64,000 bases of DNA, from NCBI GenBank assembly GCA_936450465.1, contig OW388302.1, positions 18,491,569 through 18,555,568 of the forward strand, written 5' to 3'. Source of the stretch: Gibbula magus. Lineage: Eukaryota; Mollusca; Gastropoda; Trochida; Trochidae. Positions 44,130 through 56,600 of this stretch are shown in pieces; position 1 is the first letter of the stretch, and every line of letters starts with the position of its first letter. Made by a program: the position numbers and the translations under genes. The notes under the pieces were generated by a model. It did not search any database, was not told the DNA's origin, and was given only the letters and a program-made list of their open reading frames with translations.

Positions 44130-44275
44130 GATGCCATGTGGCATAGCATGTGGCATAGCATGTGGCATAGCTTGTTATACTATGTGGCATAGCATGTGGC
44201 ATAGCTTGTGATAGCATGTGGCATAGCTTGTTATACTATGTGGCATAGCATGTGGCATAGCATGTGATAGCATTC
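44130..44275. repeat. 12-bp GTGGCATAGCAT microsatellite
   Basis: GTGGCATAGCAT repeats about nine times, interrupted twice by AGCTTGTTATACTAT. Confidence 0.93.
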
Positions 44276-44279
44276 TTCA

Positions 44280-45485
44280 TGCTCAAGGCCATGGATTGAA
44301 AACTGTGAATGTCAAAATGTTTGTCCTAAAAAAAAAAGTTTAAAAAAAGTTTCTCATAGGTAATAAAAGCAACTTTAAGTTTAGAGAGGACATCGAAGTG
44401 GTTACTGAGAAGGTAGAAATGAGGTTTGATTTGGTTCTGACTTCATTTCCTCTTGCTCCAAGCACTTTCCTATTGCCTTCACATATCATCGCAACTTCAC
44501 AGTGGTGCCGTGTTATACAACAAATCGAGGTCATTAAATTTGTAGATGGCTGGCTGGGTCATAGTGACATGTTTCAAGGTTTTTATATACATCTTTGTGG
44601 GGAATACTTCACTGTCTTCTTAGAATTATTGTAATTATCCTGTCAATTTATGTATAAATGATAATCATATTTTGAGATTCATATAGTATCATTGCCTGGA
44701 AGTGATTCTGCTTGATAAGATTTCAGGTTTTACCTTCATGTTAAGCTTTTATATTTATGATAAACTAAAATCAGCGTTTTTGAGGAAATAACGTGATCTT
44801 AGAAACAACATTGTAAGAGAATCTTTTTAATCTATTATTTTATTTTTGTTGCTAAGCAATCAAATAAATGTACTGTATAAACATCCCTGACATATAAATA
44901 CAAGTTATACGATCAATGACTTGTAATCATAGAGGATGTTATTATCAAGACAACTGATTGTCATTAAAACAAACTAGAAAAGTTTTTAAGTGTTGAGAGT
45001 AACATTTGGAAAATGACTCCTAATTACTTAAGTTTCATATATAATTATGTTTATGATATAGAAACTAACTTATTACTTATGTCCAAGTTATGGTATATAG
45101 TATATGACTTACAACTTATTGAACATCTAGACTATGTTGAATACCTTTTGGCAGGTCCAACCCTAAAGAATTTCCAGAAATTTGTTTATAATATTGTATA
45201 TTTGTGTCGTTTTGTGTTTATTTTGCATAATTCTACTCATTGTATGTGCTGTATTATTTTTGAACTGCCATTAAAAGTCTTATTCAGGGACATCTGTATA
45301 TTGTGACTCAAGAGATTTATTTATTATTGGCACTTCCTTTAAAGTACATATATATCTACCTGCATATTCCAAGACATATCTTTAAACTAAAAGATGCACA
45401 CAGTAATATTTGTTTATGAATATGTGTGAGTCAGCCCCATATAAATTGGATTTAACACAACACTCGTACCTTGTTCGTCGATTGG
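44280..45485. other. intergenic sequence, nothing recognised
   Basis: AT-rich. Open stretches of 78 and 97 codons (near 44400 and 45010) have composition expected of chance frames in AT-rich DNA and no recognisable motif. Confidence 0.5.
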
Positions 45486-45680
45486 AGTACTTCCCTGCTT
45501 AGGTCATGTCAGGTGACCTTTCACCTTCAATAAATTCAGCCAATAAGAGTTCTTCTTAGATATGGCATTGAATATGATATATATAGTGTGTCAACTCGAG
45601 TAGGTCCGATGCCTCCCTAACCTTGATGTTTATTGGCTGGAGTAAAAAGTCACCTGACTTGACATGTATGGTGCAGTACT
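45486..45680. mobile_element. 195-bp foldback element
   Basis: The left arm AGTACTTCCCTG...CATGTCAGGTGAC pairs with the right arm GTCACCTGACTTGACATG...GCAGTACT. The inner ATTCAGCCAATAA pairs with TTATTGGCTG. Non-coding. Confidence 0.65.
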
Positions 45681-45957
45681 CAGATCAGAAACCCAGCGAG
45701 CTACGAATGTTTAGAATGTTCAATCTGATTTAATGAGATTGATGTGAGGGTCATGTTTCTGTTTGACAACCAAATGTTTTAATCAGAATGCATTTGAAAT
45801 TTCTCAAATAAAAAATTGTATTGTACTTTTATCCTTATTTTGATCGCCAAATTTGTGAAATATAAAACTGTGTAATATTCAATGTATGTTCTAATAAGGC
45901 AAACCCTTTGAAACGTTTTGCATGCAAATCTTATGGTCCCCAAAGGTGAATCTTTCT

Positions 45958-45981
45958 CCCCCCCCCCCCCCCCCCCCCCCC
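45958..45981. repeat. 24-nt poly-C tract
   Basis: Uninterrupted C run in intergenic DNA; length may be affected by sequencing error. Confidence 0.95.
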
Positions 45982-46734
45982 TCCTCCCTTATACGTATAT
46001 TTCTTTAAAACAATATTTTGCCAGTCTTATTTGTAAGCACACTATGATGTGTAATTCTATGAATTTAAAGAATATGAAGGATTATATACTATAGGAATAT
46101 ACTATTCATTGAGGTTCATTATAAATATGTTAGTATAGAGTCTTTGTTTAAACTCTGTCTCTACAAGAAACTGCATTTAATGGACAGGGGGCTTCAATAT
46201 TTCCCATTTACAAATGTAGGCCATCAAATTATTTTTTTCAAATGTTTAGAATTATGGTACATATTTATGTATTTTTTTATTTCACAGGAATAAATAAATG
46301 ATAAATAAATAGAATGTCGATTTAAATTCATAATAAAACATATTTTGTTGATTTTTTTGAGGGGTTGAAGGTCTTCTGAACTAGCTTCCATGTTTGATAA
46401 TCAAATGCGGCTTTAGCCAACTGACTTTCCAGCAGTTTGGAGGCCTGTCTTATAATTCATACAATTTGTTCACATATCTGCTTTGTTGATTACTCTGATG
46501 TCATCATATCATTTTGTTTTGCCCTTATCAACAAGTATATTTTGTTCAGGCAAATAAATGTTTTATGTACATGTATGGTTGTTATTGATTTACTGTAATT
46601 GTGTCATTGCTGCAGAGCCGATGCCTCTATTTTTATCATTTGGTCATAAGCTGGTTCTCTTTTTATTATGAAAAGTTAAAAGACTTGGAATGACCATAAA
46701 AATTGAAAAGGAGGCATGGTTCCCAATAAAAGTT
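45982..46734. other. intergenic sequence, nothing recognised
   Basis: AT-rich. GCAGAGCCGATGCCTCTATTTTT at 46614-46636 weakly recalls a HINE-1 right-end hairpin (GAGCC...GCTCTATTTT) and could be a decayed element. Confidence 0.4.
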
Positions 46735-47096
46735 TTAAAGGGGCAGTAGCACGTTTTTCGCTCAAATAAGTCGATGAAATGTATTTGAAAAATAATGTCA
46801 CCAACAGTAAAACACCATTCTCTCTTCGGAAAATCAGGTTATAAATGAGTGTACATGGTTCCGTAAAGCCATGTCAATCGTTTTTGTCATTAGAAATAAT
46901 AAAATGTGTTCACAATAAAATGGCCGCCATGCAATTTTTGCTTTATACACAACACCGTTATTACCACTAAGGATAATTGGTTTGTGTAATAAGACGTTGT
47001 ACCCTCTAAAGTAAATATGAATGATATAAACCATTATTCTAAATGGGAAATTTAAAAAGATAAAATTTGCAAAAAAACGTGCTACCGCCCCTTTAA
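46735..47096. mobile_element. MITE family C, copy 3 (362 bp)
   Basis: TTAAAGGGGCAGTAGCACG at the left mirrors CGTGCTACCGCCCCTTTAA at the right, with TTAA at both ends. Interior GCCGCCATGCAATTTTTGC and TACCACTAAGGATAATTGG match the other copies in inverted orientation. A 90-codon frame crossing it is an artefact. Confidence 0.88.
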
Positions 47097-47171
47097 AGTG
47101 ATACATGCATATATTCCTCTTCCCTCAAGGTCACCAATATCTATTGGTGTAACCGATGTCTGTTATCACAA

Positions 47172-47395
47172 AATACTGCAACTTCCCTATGCAAGGCATA
47201 ACTCTTGCCAGTCTCCATCACTGGCTGATTTAAGCTTTGCCGCATAAATTTTCCTTAAGGTTTATCGGAGTCCACTATGCATTTCAGGTGCAATGCTCCA
47301 CTATCTTAGCACAGAAATCGAGGGAAATACTGCAAGGCTTAAATCAACCAATTATGGAGACTGGCAAGAGTTACCAGTGCGTAGGGAAATATTGA
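47172..47395. mobile_element. foldback MITE family D, copy 2
   Basis: ACTCTTGCCAGTCTCCAT on the left mirrors ATGGAGACTGGCAAGAGT on the right, exact over 18 bp. Central TTAGCACAGAAATCGAGG and GGCTTAAATCA match copy 1 at 15789. It lies about 130 nt from the ALG13 stop codon, probably in or just beyond its 3' UTR. Confidence 0.8.
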
Positions 47396-47528
47396 TGCAT
47401 CGCGTGCAAGGTTCATTAGATTCTGTGGTGAGAAGAATTTGAGCATCTCTGAGCCAATCACCAGGACGCTTCACAAGAGAAAAAAGACCAAGTGAACATA
47501 CATTATCCAAATTTTAATTTCACAAATA

Positions 47529-47640
47529 TCACGAGAAACCCATCACTCGATCAAGAAACATTGCAAATCTTTCTGGTTGTCCCGGTGGAAATGGTTGCAG
47601 CTTAGTAAAGTCAGAGCTTTGTAGTGTTTCCGGCAGCATT
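47529..47640 (-). CDS. ALG13: ALG13 exon 4 (C-terminal exon)
   Basis: On the - strand the acceptor is TTTCAATTTCAG. The first base completes the AG|A arginine codon, then M-L-P-E-T-L-Q-S-S-D-F-T-K-L-Q-P-F-P-P-G-Q-P-E-R-F and a final F-L-D-R-V-M-G-F-S before TGA (47531-47529). The P-F-P-P-G segment is the conserved ALG13 C-terminus that contacts ALG14. Confidence 0.93.
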
Positions 47641-50600
47641 CTGAAATTGAAAACACACAAATCACTAAATAGACGGTGAGAGATCAGTCTCCATGTTTTT
47701 CTTTCAAAAATCTTATCAAATAAATTAAATAGTATTAACTTAGAATCACATATCTAGTGTACATTTCAACAGCATACAATTTATGCCCTACATTTCATCA
47801 GATTACAATCTGTGCCCTACATTTCAACAGGATAAAATCTGTGCCCTACATTTCAGCAGGATACAATATATGCCCTACATTTCAACAGGATACAATATAT
47901 GGCCTTCATTTCAACAGAATGCAATCTTTGCCCTACATATCAACAGTATACAATCTGTGCCCTACATTTCAACAGTATACAATCTATGGCCTTCATTTCA
48001 ACAGAATGCAATCTTTGCCCTACATTTCAACAGGATACAATTCATGCCCTACATTTCAGCAGGATACAATCTATGCCCTACATTTCAACAGGATACAATC
48101 TATAGCCTACATTTCAACAGGATACAATCTATGGCCTACATTTCAACAGAATGCAATCTATGCCCTACATTTCAACAGGATACAATCTATAGCCTACATT
48201 TCAACAGGATACAATCTATGTCCAACATTTCAACAGAATGCAATCTATGCCCTACATTTCAACAGAATGCAATCTATGCCCTACATATCAACAGGATACA
48301 ATCTATAGCCTACATTTCAACAGGATACAATCTATGCCCTACATATCAACAGGATACAATCTATGCCCTACATATCAACAGGATACAATCTATGCCCTAC
48401 ATATCAACAGGATACAATCTATAGCCTACATTTCAACAGGATACAATATATGCCCTACATATCAACAGAATGCAATCTATGCCCTACATATCAACAGGAT
48501 ACAATCTATGCCCTACATATCAACAGGATACAATCTATGCCCTACATATCAACAGGATACAATCTATGCCCTACATATCAACAGGATACAATCTATAGCC
48601 TACATTTCAACAGGATACAATCTATGCCCTACATATCAACAGAATGCAATCTATGCCCTACATATCAACAGGATACAATATATGCCCTACATATCAACAG
48701 GATACAATCTATAGCCTACATTTCAACAGGATACAATATATGCCCTACATATCAACAGGATACAATCTATGCCCTACATATCAACAGGATACAATCTATG
48801 CCCTACATATCAACAGGATACAATCTATGCCCTACATTTCAACAGGATACAATCTATAGCCTACATTTCAACAGGATACAATCTATGTCCTAAATATCAA
48901 CAGGATACAATCTATAGCCTACATTTCAACAGGATACAATCTATGGCCTACATTTCAACAGAATGCAATCTATGCCCTACATTTCAACAGGATACAATCT
49001 ATAGCCTACATTTCAACAGGATACAATCTATGTCCAACATTTCAACAGAATGCAATCTATGCCCTACATATCAACAGGATACAATATTATAAGAATAATC
49101 AACGAGTTGCGAGGACTTACGGATTATCTGTCCCGAGTTAATTATTGTGATAAACTCCGAGCTTTAGCGAGGAGTTTGACATAATAATTCACGAGGGACC
49201 GATAATTCGTAATTCCGAGCACCGAGTTGGTTATTCTTTTTCTTACCCAAGATCATGTTAATGCTTAAAAATCGAAAAATAAGACCCAAATTCACGATCT
49301 TTGATAAGACTGTAAAATACAAATTGTAGTCATACGCCATTCATAAACTCTTTCACACCTTCAGGATGCGCATATCTAAATAGTTTCCACCTTGCTCTAT
49401 TTTTTCAGAACTATTCTAAAGTAACTGTTGAATTTTATTGCCAAAACGGTTTACTGACATAGTAAACAACTCGTTTATATTGTAAACTATGTCGCAGAAT
49501 GAGAGTAAATTAGTGAAAACGTGAACTAACAATCGCACTGTTGGAATGCAAGATAGGAATGTAATTACGTCACCAAATGACGTCATGGTTAATGACGTCA
49601 CAAAGCAATGACGTCACGGCAGTGCAGCCGGTGACTCTTGCATGCTGCTTCGCCTTGCATGTTTAGTACTGTAATTACAGTCTCGGAAACTTAGGTTGAA
49701 CATGATTTTATATTTAATATATTTTACTGACGTGCGACTTCAATTAGGTATGCTCAAAATTGTTCAATTATGTGATTTAGCTTATACAGGATAGCTAAGG
49801 AATTCATGAATGAGCACAAAGTAGTTCCGTCAACCAATCAAAACGCAAGTTATATTTAGAAAAACTGTAATTCCCATGACCATTATGAAAACTTTAATAC
49901 CCGGCATATCTGTGCCCGCTTGGGTAAGAAATGCCCTACATATCAACAGAATGCAATCTATGCCCTATATATCAACAGAATGCAATCTATGCCCTACATA
50001 TCAACAGGATACAATCTATGCCCTACATATCAACAGGATACAATCTTTGCCCTACATTTCAACAGGATACAATCTATAGCCTACATTTCAACAGGATACA
50101 ATCTATAGCCTACATATCAACAGGATACAATATATGCCCTACCGGTACATATCAACAGGATGCAATCTATGCCCTACATATCAACAGGATACAATCTATG
50201 CCCTACATATCAACAGGATACAATCTATGCCCTACATTTCAACAGGATACAATCTATAGCCTACATATCAACAGGATACAATATATGCCCTACATATCAA
50301 CAGAATGCAATCTATGCCCTACATATCAACAGAATGCAATCTATGCCCTACATATCAACAGGATACAATCTATGCCCTACATATCAACAGGATACAATCT
50401 ATGCCCTACATATCAACAGGATACAATCTATGCCCTACATATCAACAGGATACAATCTATGCCCTACATTTCAACAGGATACAATCTATAGCCTACATTT
50501 CAACAGGATACAATATATATATTGTAAGAAGAAAGGGTAGTTTGTTTAAATCTCTGTATTAAAATGTAAGAAGAAAGGGTAGTTTGTTTAAATCTCTGTA

Positions 50601-53600
50601 TTAAAATGTAAGAAGAAAGGGTAGTTTGTTTAAATCTCTGTATTAAAATGTAAGAAGAAAGGGTAGTTTGTTTAAATCTCTGTATTAAAATGTAAGAAGA
50701 AAGGGTAGTTTGTTTAAATCTCTGTATTAAAATGTAAGAAGAAAGGGTAGTTTGTTTAAATCTCTGTATTAAAATGTAAGAAGAAAGGGTAGTTTGTTTA
50801 AATCTCTGTATTAAAATGTAAGAAGAAAGGGTAGTTTGTTTAAATCTCTGTATTAAAATGTAAGAAGAAAGGGTAGTTTGTTTAAATCTCTGTATTAAAA
50901 TGTAAGAAGAAAGGGTAGTTTGTTTAAATCTCTGTATTAAAATGTAAGAAGAAAGGGTAGTTTGTTTAAATCTCTGTATTAAAATGTAAGAAGAAAGGGT
51001 AGTTTGTTTAAATCTCTGTATTAATATGCACTCACTGACACTTGACAGTTATAATGATCTTTGTTTTCAAGTTATGGCAAGGGTTTGTGTTTTATCAGAG
51101 AGTGATTTATTTTACTCTATATATAATGAATTTATTTTCTATCGTAAATGTGTTTTTATTTTAAGAGAACTGAAATTGACCTTTTTTTTTATCTTAAAAG
51201 CCGCTGTAGCACACCATTCTTAGGCCACCCTTTTTTTATTACTTGGATTACGGATTTTTTCAGCCAAACCCTGGAGTTGGAGGAGGGAAAAAAATAAATA
51301 AAAAATTCACCCCAATTTGTTTTTTCAGAACCCTTCTTGTTCACATTCAATTCTTTGGGGTAGGAGGGGAAAAAAAGACTTTTGTTCAACTTTATTTGTC
51401 AATTTAATACTTTTACAAGCTACAGTGAGTCAATCCCTGGATCCTGGGTAAATTCCCATCAAATTATGACTTGTACAGTTTTTGTTATTGGCTGTCTTCA
51501 AAGACTGTTTCAGTAAAATATTGTCATGTTGCATACAATATTCAAGCTAAGATCATTCTCAATAATCTGGAACTAATTTAGTTTTGATTGATAAACAATT
51601 TATTTTGATTTCAGGAAAAAATAGAGCCATGGGCTCTGTAGCTCATCAGAGAGAACAGGCAATGTGATGAATCTCATGGTACATAGTACAATTTAGAATC
51701 ACCTTGGCTAAATAATCTCTTCACAATTTTAACGGTTCTAAGCCTTTTCATCCGAACATCTAAACATTCTGAACGCAATATTCCTTCTGGTTTGTTCTGG
51801 AGAAGAAGATAGAGATAGATAAGAAATAGATTTTATGTTTTGAACTGTGAGGGCCTTTTTTTTAATAATATCCACAATATTCAGTTCAAAAGCTATTCAA
51901 TGGTTTCATTTCACATTGATTACATCAATTTGACAAACATGTCCACAATGGAGACTTGATCATCGACATATATTTCACATTCCTACTGAATAAGATTAAC
52001 TGCAAAGTTACTTTTTTTCTCAATTCTGCATTTCTCAAACCCAAGTTAGGACTCACATATCTAAATAATGAGATGACTCTCCCTCAGGTATTTTATTAGG
52101 GATAAACTAAATAGTGATTGAAGTGCCATAAAATATCAGTTCAAAATTCATTTTCAAAGGTTTTTTAGGCTGTGGCCCATATGTTGGGTCACAGGGTCAC
52201 CAAATTTACAAGTTAGAATCCCCATTGGCTAAAGAGTTTACACACAATATTACAACCTTGTATGTCTTTTTGTTCCTGAGAAAACGATGAAAACAGGATT
52301 TTAGGTAGTGGCCTGTGAGGCCCTTATTTGGGGCCACAGGGTCACCAAATCTACAATTTAGAATCTCCATAATCTAAAGCCTCTTTACACAACATGACAG
52401 CCTTCAAGGTCTTTTTGTTCTGGAGAAGAAGATGAAATAATTTTATCTTATCATTTCATCACCAGTCATATGCAGAAGACAAATATTTTATGGATGATCA
52501 ACTTCTTAATTAACAATAGCGACGTTTCGGTATAGATCCTTATACCATTATCAAGCATCACACCAACTTCTAGAATGCCTCTCAAACAGTTTTCAGTCAT
52601 ATGCAGTTCACATATCTCATGTAAAATAAAAGAATTCTAAACTCCTCTTCAATTTATTCCTTTGTGGCTTGTCACAATTTTCAGATCATAGGCTATTCAA
52701 TAGTTCTCATTTCACATTGATTACATCAATTTGACAAACAATGTGCACAATGTAGATTGTTATCTCAAGTCACATATATTTCACATTCCTACTGATTAGG
52801 ATTAACTGCAAAGTTACTTTTTTTCTCAATTCTGCATTTCTCAAACCTAAGTTAGGACTCACATATCTAAAAGATGAGATGACTCTCCCTCAGGTCTGTG
52901 AGATTGTACAAACCTGCATGAGCAATAGTAGAGGTATTCCGCAGAGGCGAGTTGGTGAGCTGGCTGAGGTCTGTGAGATTGTACAAACCTGCATGAGCAA
53001 TAGTAGAGGTATTCCGCAGAGGCGAGTTGGTGAGCTGGCTGAGGTCTGTGAGATTGTACAAACCTGCATGAGCAATAGTAGAGGTATTCCGCAGAGGCGA
53101 GTTGGTGAGCTGGCTGAGGTCTGTGAGATTGTACAAACCTGCATGAGCAATAGTAGAGGTATTCCGCAGAGGCGAGTTGGTGAGCTAGCTGAGGTCTGTG
53201 AGATTGTACAAACCTGCATGAGCAATAGTAGAGGTATTCCGCAGAGGCGAGTTGGTGAGCTGGCTGAGGTCTGTGAGATTGTACAAACCTGCATGAGCAA
53301 TAGTAGAGGTATTCCGCAGAGGCGAGTTGGTGAGCTGGCTGAGGTCTGTGAGATTGTACAAACCTGCATGAGCAATAGTAGAGGTATTCCGCAGAGGCGA
53401 GTTGGTGAGCTGGCTGAGGTCTGTGAGATTGTACAAACCTGCATGAGCAATAGTAGAGGTATTCCGCAGAGGCGAGTTGGTGAGCTGGCTGAGGTCTGTG
53501 AGATTGTACAAACCTGCATGAGCAATAGTAGAGGTATTCCGCAGAGGCGAGTTGGTGAGCTGGCTGAGGTCTGTGAGATTGTACAAACCTGCATGAGCAA

Positions 53601-56600
53601 TAGTAGAGGTATTCTGCAGAGGCGAGTTGGTGAGCTGGCTGAGGTCTGTGAGATTGTACAAACCTGCATGAGCAATAGTAGAGGTATTCCGCAGAGGCGA
53701 GTTGGTGAGCTGGCTGAGGTCTGTGAGATTGTACAAACCTGCATGAGCAATAGTAGAGGTATTCCGCAGAGGCGAGTTGGTGAGCTGGCTGAGGTCTGTG
53801 AGATTGTACAAACCTGCATGAGCAATAGTAGAGGTATTCCGCAGAGGCGAGTTGGTGAGCTGGCTGAGGTCTGTGAGATTGTACAAACCTGCATGAGCAA
53901 TAGTAGAGGTATTCCGCAGAGGCGAGTTGGTGAGCTGGCTGAGGTCTGTGAGATTGTACAAACCTGCATGAGCAATAGTAGAGGTATTCCGCAGAGGCGA
54001 GTTGGTGAGCTGGCTGAGGTCTGTGAGATTGTACAAACCTGCATGAGCAATAGTAGAGGTATTCCGCAGAGGCGAGTTGGTGAGCTGGCTGAGGTCTGTG
54101 AGATTGTACAAACCTGCATGAGCAATAGTAGAGGTATTCCGCAGAGGCGAGTTGGTGAGCTGGCTGAGGTCTGTGAGATTGTACAAACCTGCATGAGCAA
54201 TAGTAGAGGTATTCCGCAGAGGTGAGTTGGTGAGCTGGCTGAGGTCTGTGAGATTGTACAAACCTGCATGAGCAATAGTAGAGGTATTCCGCAGAGGCGA
54301 GTTGGTGAGCTGGCTGAGGTCTGTGAGATTGTACAAACCTGCATGAGCAATAGTAGAGGTATTCCACAGAGGCGAGTTGGTGAGCTGGCTGAGGTCTGTG
54401 AGATTGTACAAACCTGCGTAAGCAATAGTAGAGGTATTCCGCAGAGGCGAGTTGGTGAGCTGGCTGAGGTCTGTGAGATTGTACAAACCTGCATGAGCAA
54501 TAGTAGAGGTATTCCGCAGAGGCGAGTTGGTGAGCTGGCTGAGGTCTGTGAGATTGTACAAACCTGCATGAGCAATAGTAGAGGTATTCCGCAGAGGCGA
54601 GTTGGTGAGCTGGCTGAGGTCTGTGAGATTGTACAAACCTGCATGAGCAATAGTAGAGGTATTCCGCAGAGGCGAGTTGGTGAGCTGGCTGAGGTCTGTG
54701 AGATTGTACAAACCTGCATGAGCAATAGTAGAGGTATTTTGCAGAGGCGAGTTGGTGAGCTGGCTGAGGTCTGTGAGATTGTACAAACCTGCATGAGCAA
54801 TAGTAGAGGTATTCCGCAGAGGCGAGTTGGTGAGCTGGCTGAGGTCTGTGAGATTGTACAAACCTGCATGAGCAATAGTAGAGGTATTCCGCAGAGGCGA
54901 GTTGGTGAGCTGGCTGAGGTCTGTGAGATTGTACAAACCTGCATGAGCAATAGTAGAGGTATTCCGCAGAGGCGAGTTGGTGAGCTGGCTGAGGTCTGTG
55001 AGATTGTACAAACCTGCATGAGCAATAGTAGAGGTATTCCGCAGAGGCGAGTTGGTGAGCTAGCTGAGGTCTGTGAGATTGTACAAACCTGCATGAGCAA
55101 TAGTAGAGGTATTCTGCAGAGGTGAGTTGGTGAGCTGGCTGAGGTCTGTGAGATTGTACAAACCTGCATGAGCAATAGTAGAGGTATTCTGCAGAGGTGA
55201 GTTGGTGAGCTGGCTGAGGTCTGTGAGATTGTACAAACCTGCATGAGCAATAGTAGAGGTATTCCACAGAGGTGAGTTGGTGAGCTGGCTGAGGTCTGTG
55301 AGATTGTACAAACCTGCATGAGCAATAGTAGAGGTATTCCGCAGAGGCGAGTTGGTGAGCTGGCTGAGGTCTGTGAGATTGTACAAACCTGCATGAGCAA
55401 TAGTAGAGGTATTCCGCAGAGGCGAGTTGGTGAGCTGGCTGAGGTCTGTGAGATTGTACAAACCTGCATGAGCAATAGTAGAGGTATTCCGCAGAGGCGA
55501 GTTGGTGAGCTGGCTGAGGTCTGTGAGATTGTACAAACCTGCATGAGCAATAGTAGAGGTATTCTGCAGAGGCGAGTTGGTGAGCTGGCTGAGGTCTGTG
55601 AGATTGTACAAACCTGCATGAGCAATAGTAGAGGTATTCCGCAGAGGCGAGTTGGTGAGCTGGCTGAGGTCTGTGAGATTGTACAAACCTGCATGAGCAA
55701 TAGTAGAGGTATTCCACAGAGGCGAGTTGGTGAGCTGGCTGAGGTCTGTGAGATTGTACAAACCTGCATGAGCAATAGTAGAGGTATTCCACAGAGGTGA
55801 GTTGGTGAGCTGGCTGAGGTCTGTGAGATTGTACAAACCTGCATAAGCAATAGTAGAGGTATTCCGCAGAGGCGAGTTGGTGAGCTGGCTGAGGTCTGTG
55901 AGATTGTACAAACCTGCATGAGCAATAGTAGAGGTATTCCACAGAGGTGAGTTGGTGAGCTGGCTGAGGTCTGTGAGATTGTACAAACCTGCATGAGCAA
56001 TAGTAGAGGTATTCCGCAGAGGCGAGTTGGTGAGCTGGCTGAGGTCTGTGAGATTGTACAAACCTGCATGAGCAATAGTAGAGGTATTCCGCAGAGGCGA
56101 GTTGGTGAGCTGGCTGAGGTCTGTGAGATTGTACAAACCTGCATGAGCAATAGTAGAGGTATTCCGCAGAGGCGAGTTGGTGAGCTGGCTGAGGTCTGTG
56201 AGATTGTACAAACCTGCATGAGCAATAGTAGAGGTATTCCGCAGAGGCGAGTTGGTGAGCTGGCTGAGGTCTGTGAGATTGTACAAACCTGCATGAGCAA
56301 TAGTAGAGGTATTCCGCAGAGGCGAGTTGGTGAGCTGGCTGAGGTCTGTGAGATTGTACAAACCTGCATGAGCAATAGTAGAGGTATTCCGCAGAGGCGA
56401 GTTGGTGAGCTGGCTGAGGTCTGTGAGATTGTACAAACCTGCATGAGCAATAGTAGAGGTATTCTGCAGAGGTGAGTTGGTGAGCTGGCTGAGGTCTGTG
56501 AGATTGTACAAACCTGCATGAGCAATAGTAGAGGTATTCCACAGAGGTGAGTTGGTGAGCTGGCTGAGGTCTGTGAGATTGTACAAACCTGCATGAGCAA

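Larger units (their letters stand above)
49086..49929. mobile_element. 844-bp insertion splitting the 29-bp array
   Basis: Non-repeat sequence interrupts the array, which resumes in the same orientation at 49930. Contents: a ~155-bp imperfect palindrome (49089-49243), then TTCTTACCCAAG (about 49238-49249) whose inverse CTTGGGTAAGAA lies at the right border (about 49918-49930). Three TGACGTCA octamers lie in between. No coding frame. Best read as a TIR element next to, or carrying, a foldback. Confidence 0.7.

Noticed and set aside
45013..45306. 97-codon open frame
   Set aside because: AT-rich chance frame, no motif, no neighbouring splice signals, not repeated elsewhere.
47757..50562. Overlapping frames of up to 213 codons with TYQQDTIYALHINR-type repeats
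   Set aside because: Artefact of the 29-bp array (three units make 29 codons without stops); all three forward frames are open, and it lies in ALG13 intron 3 on the antisense strand.
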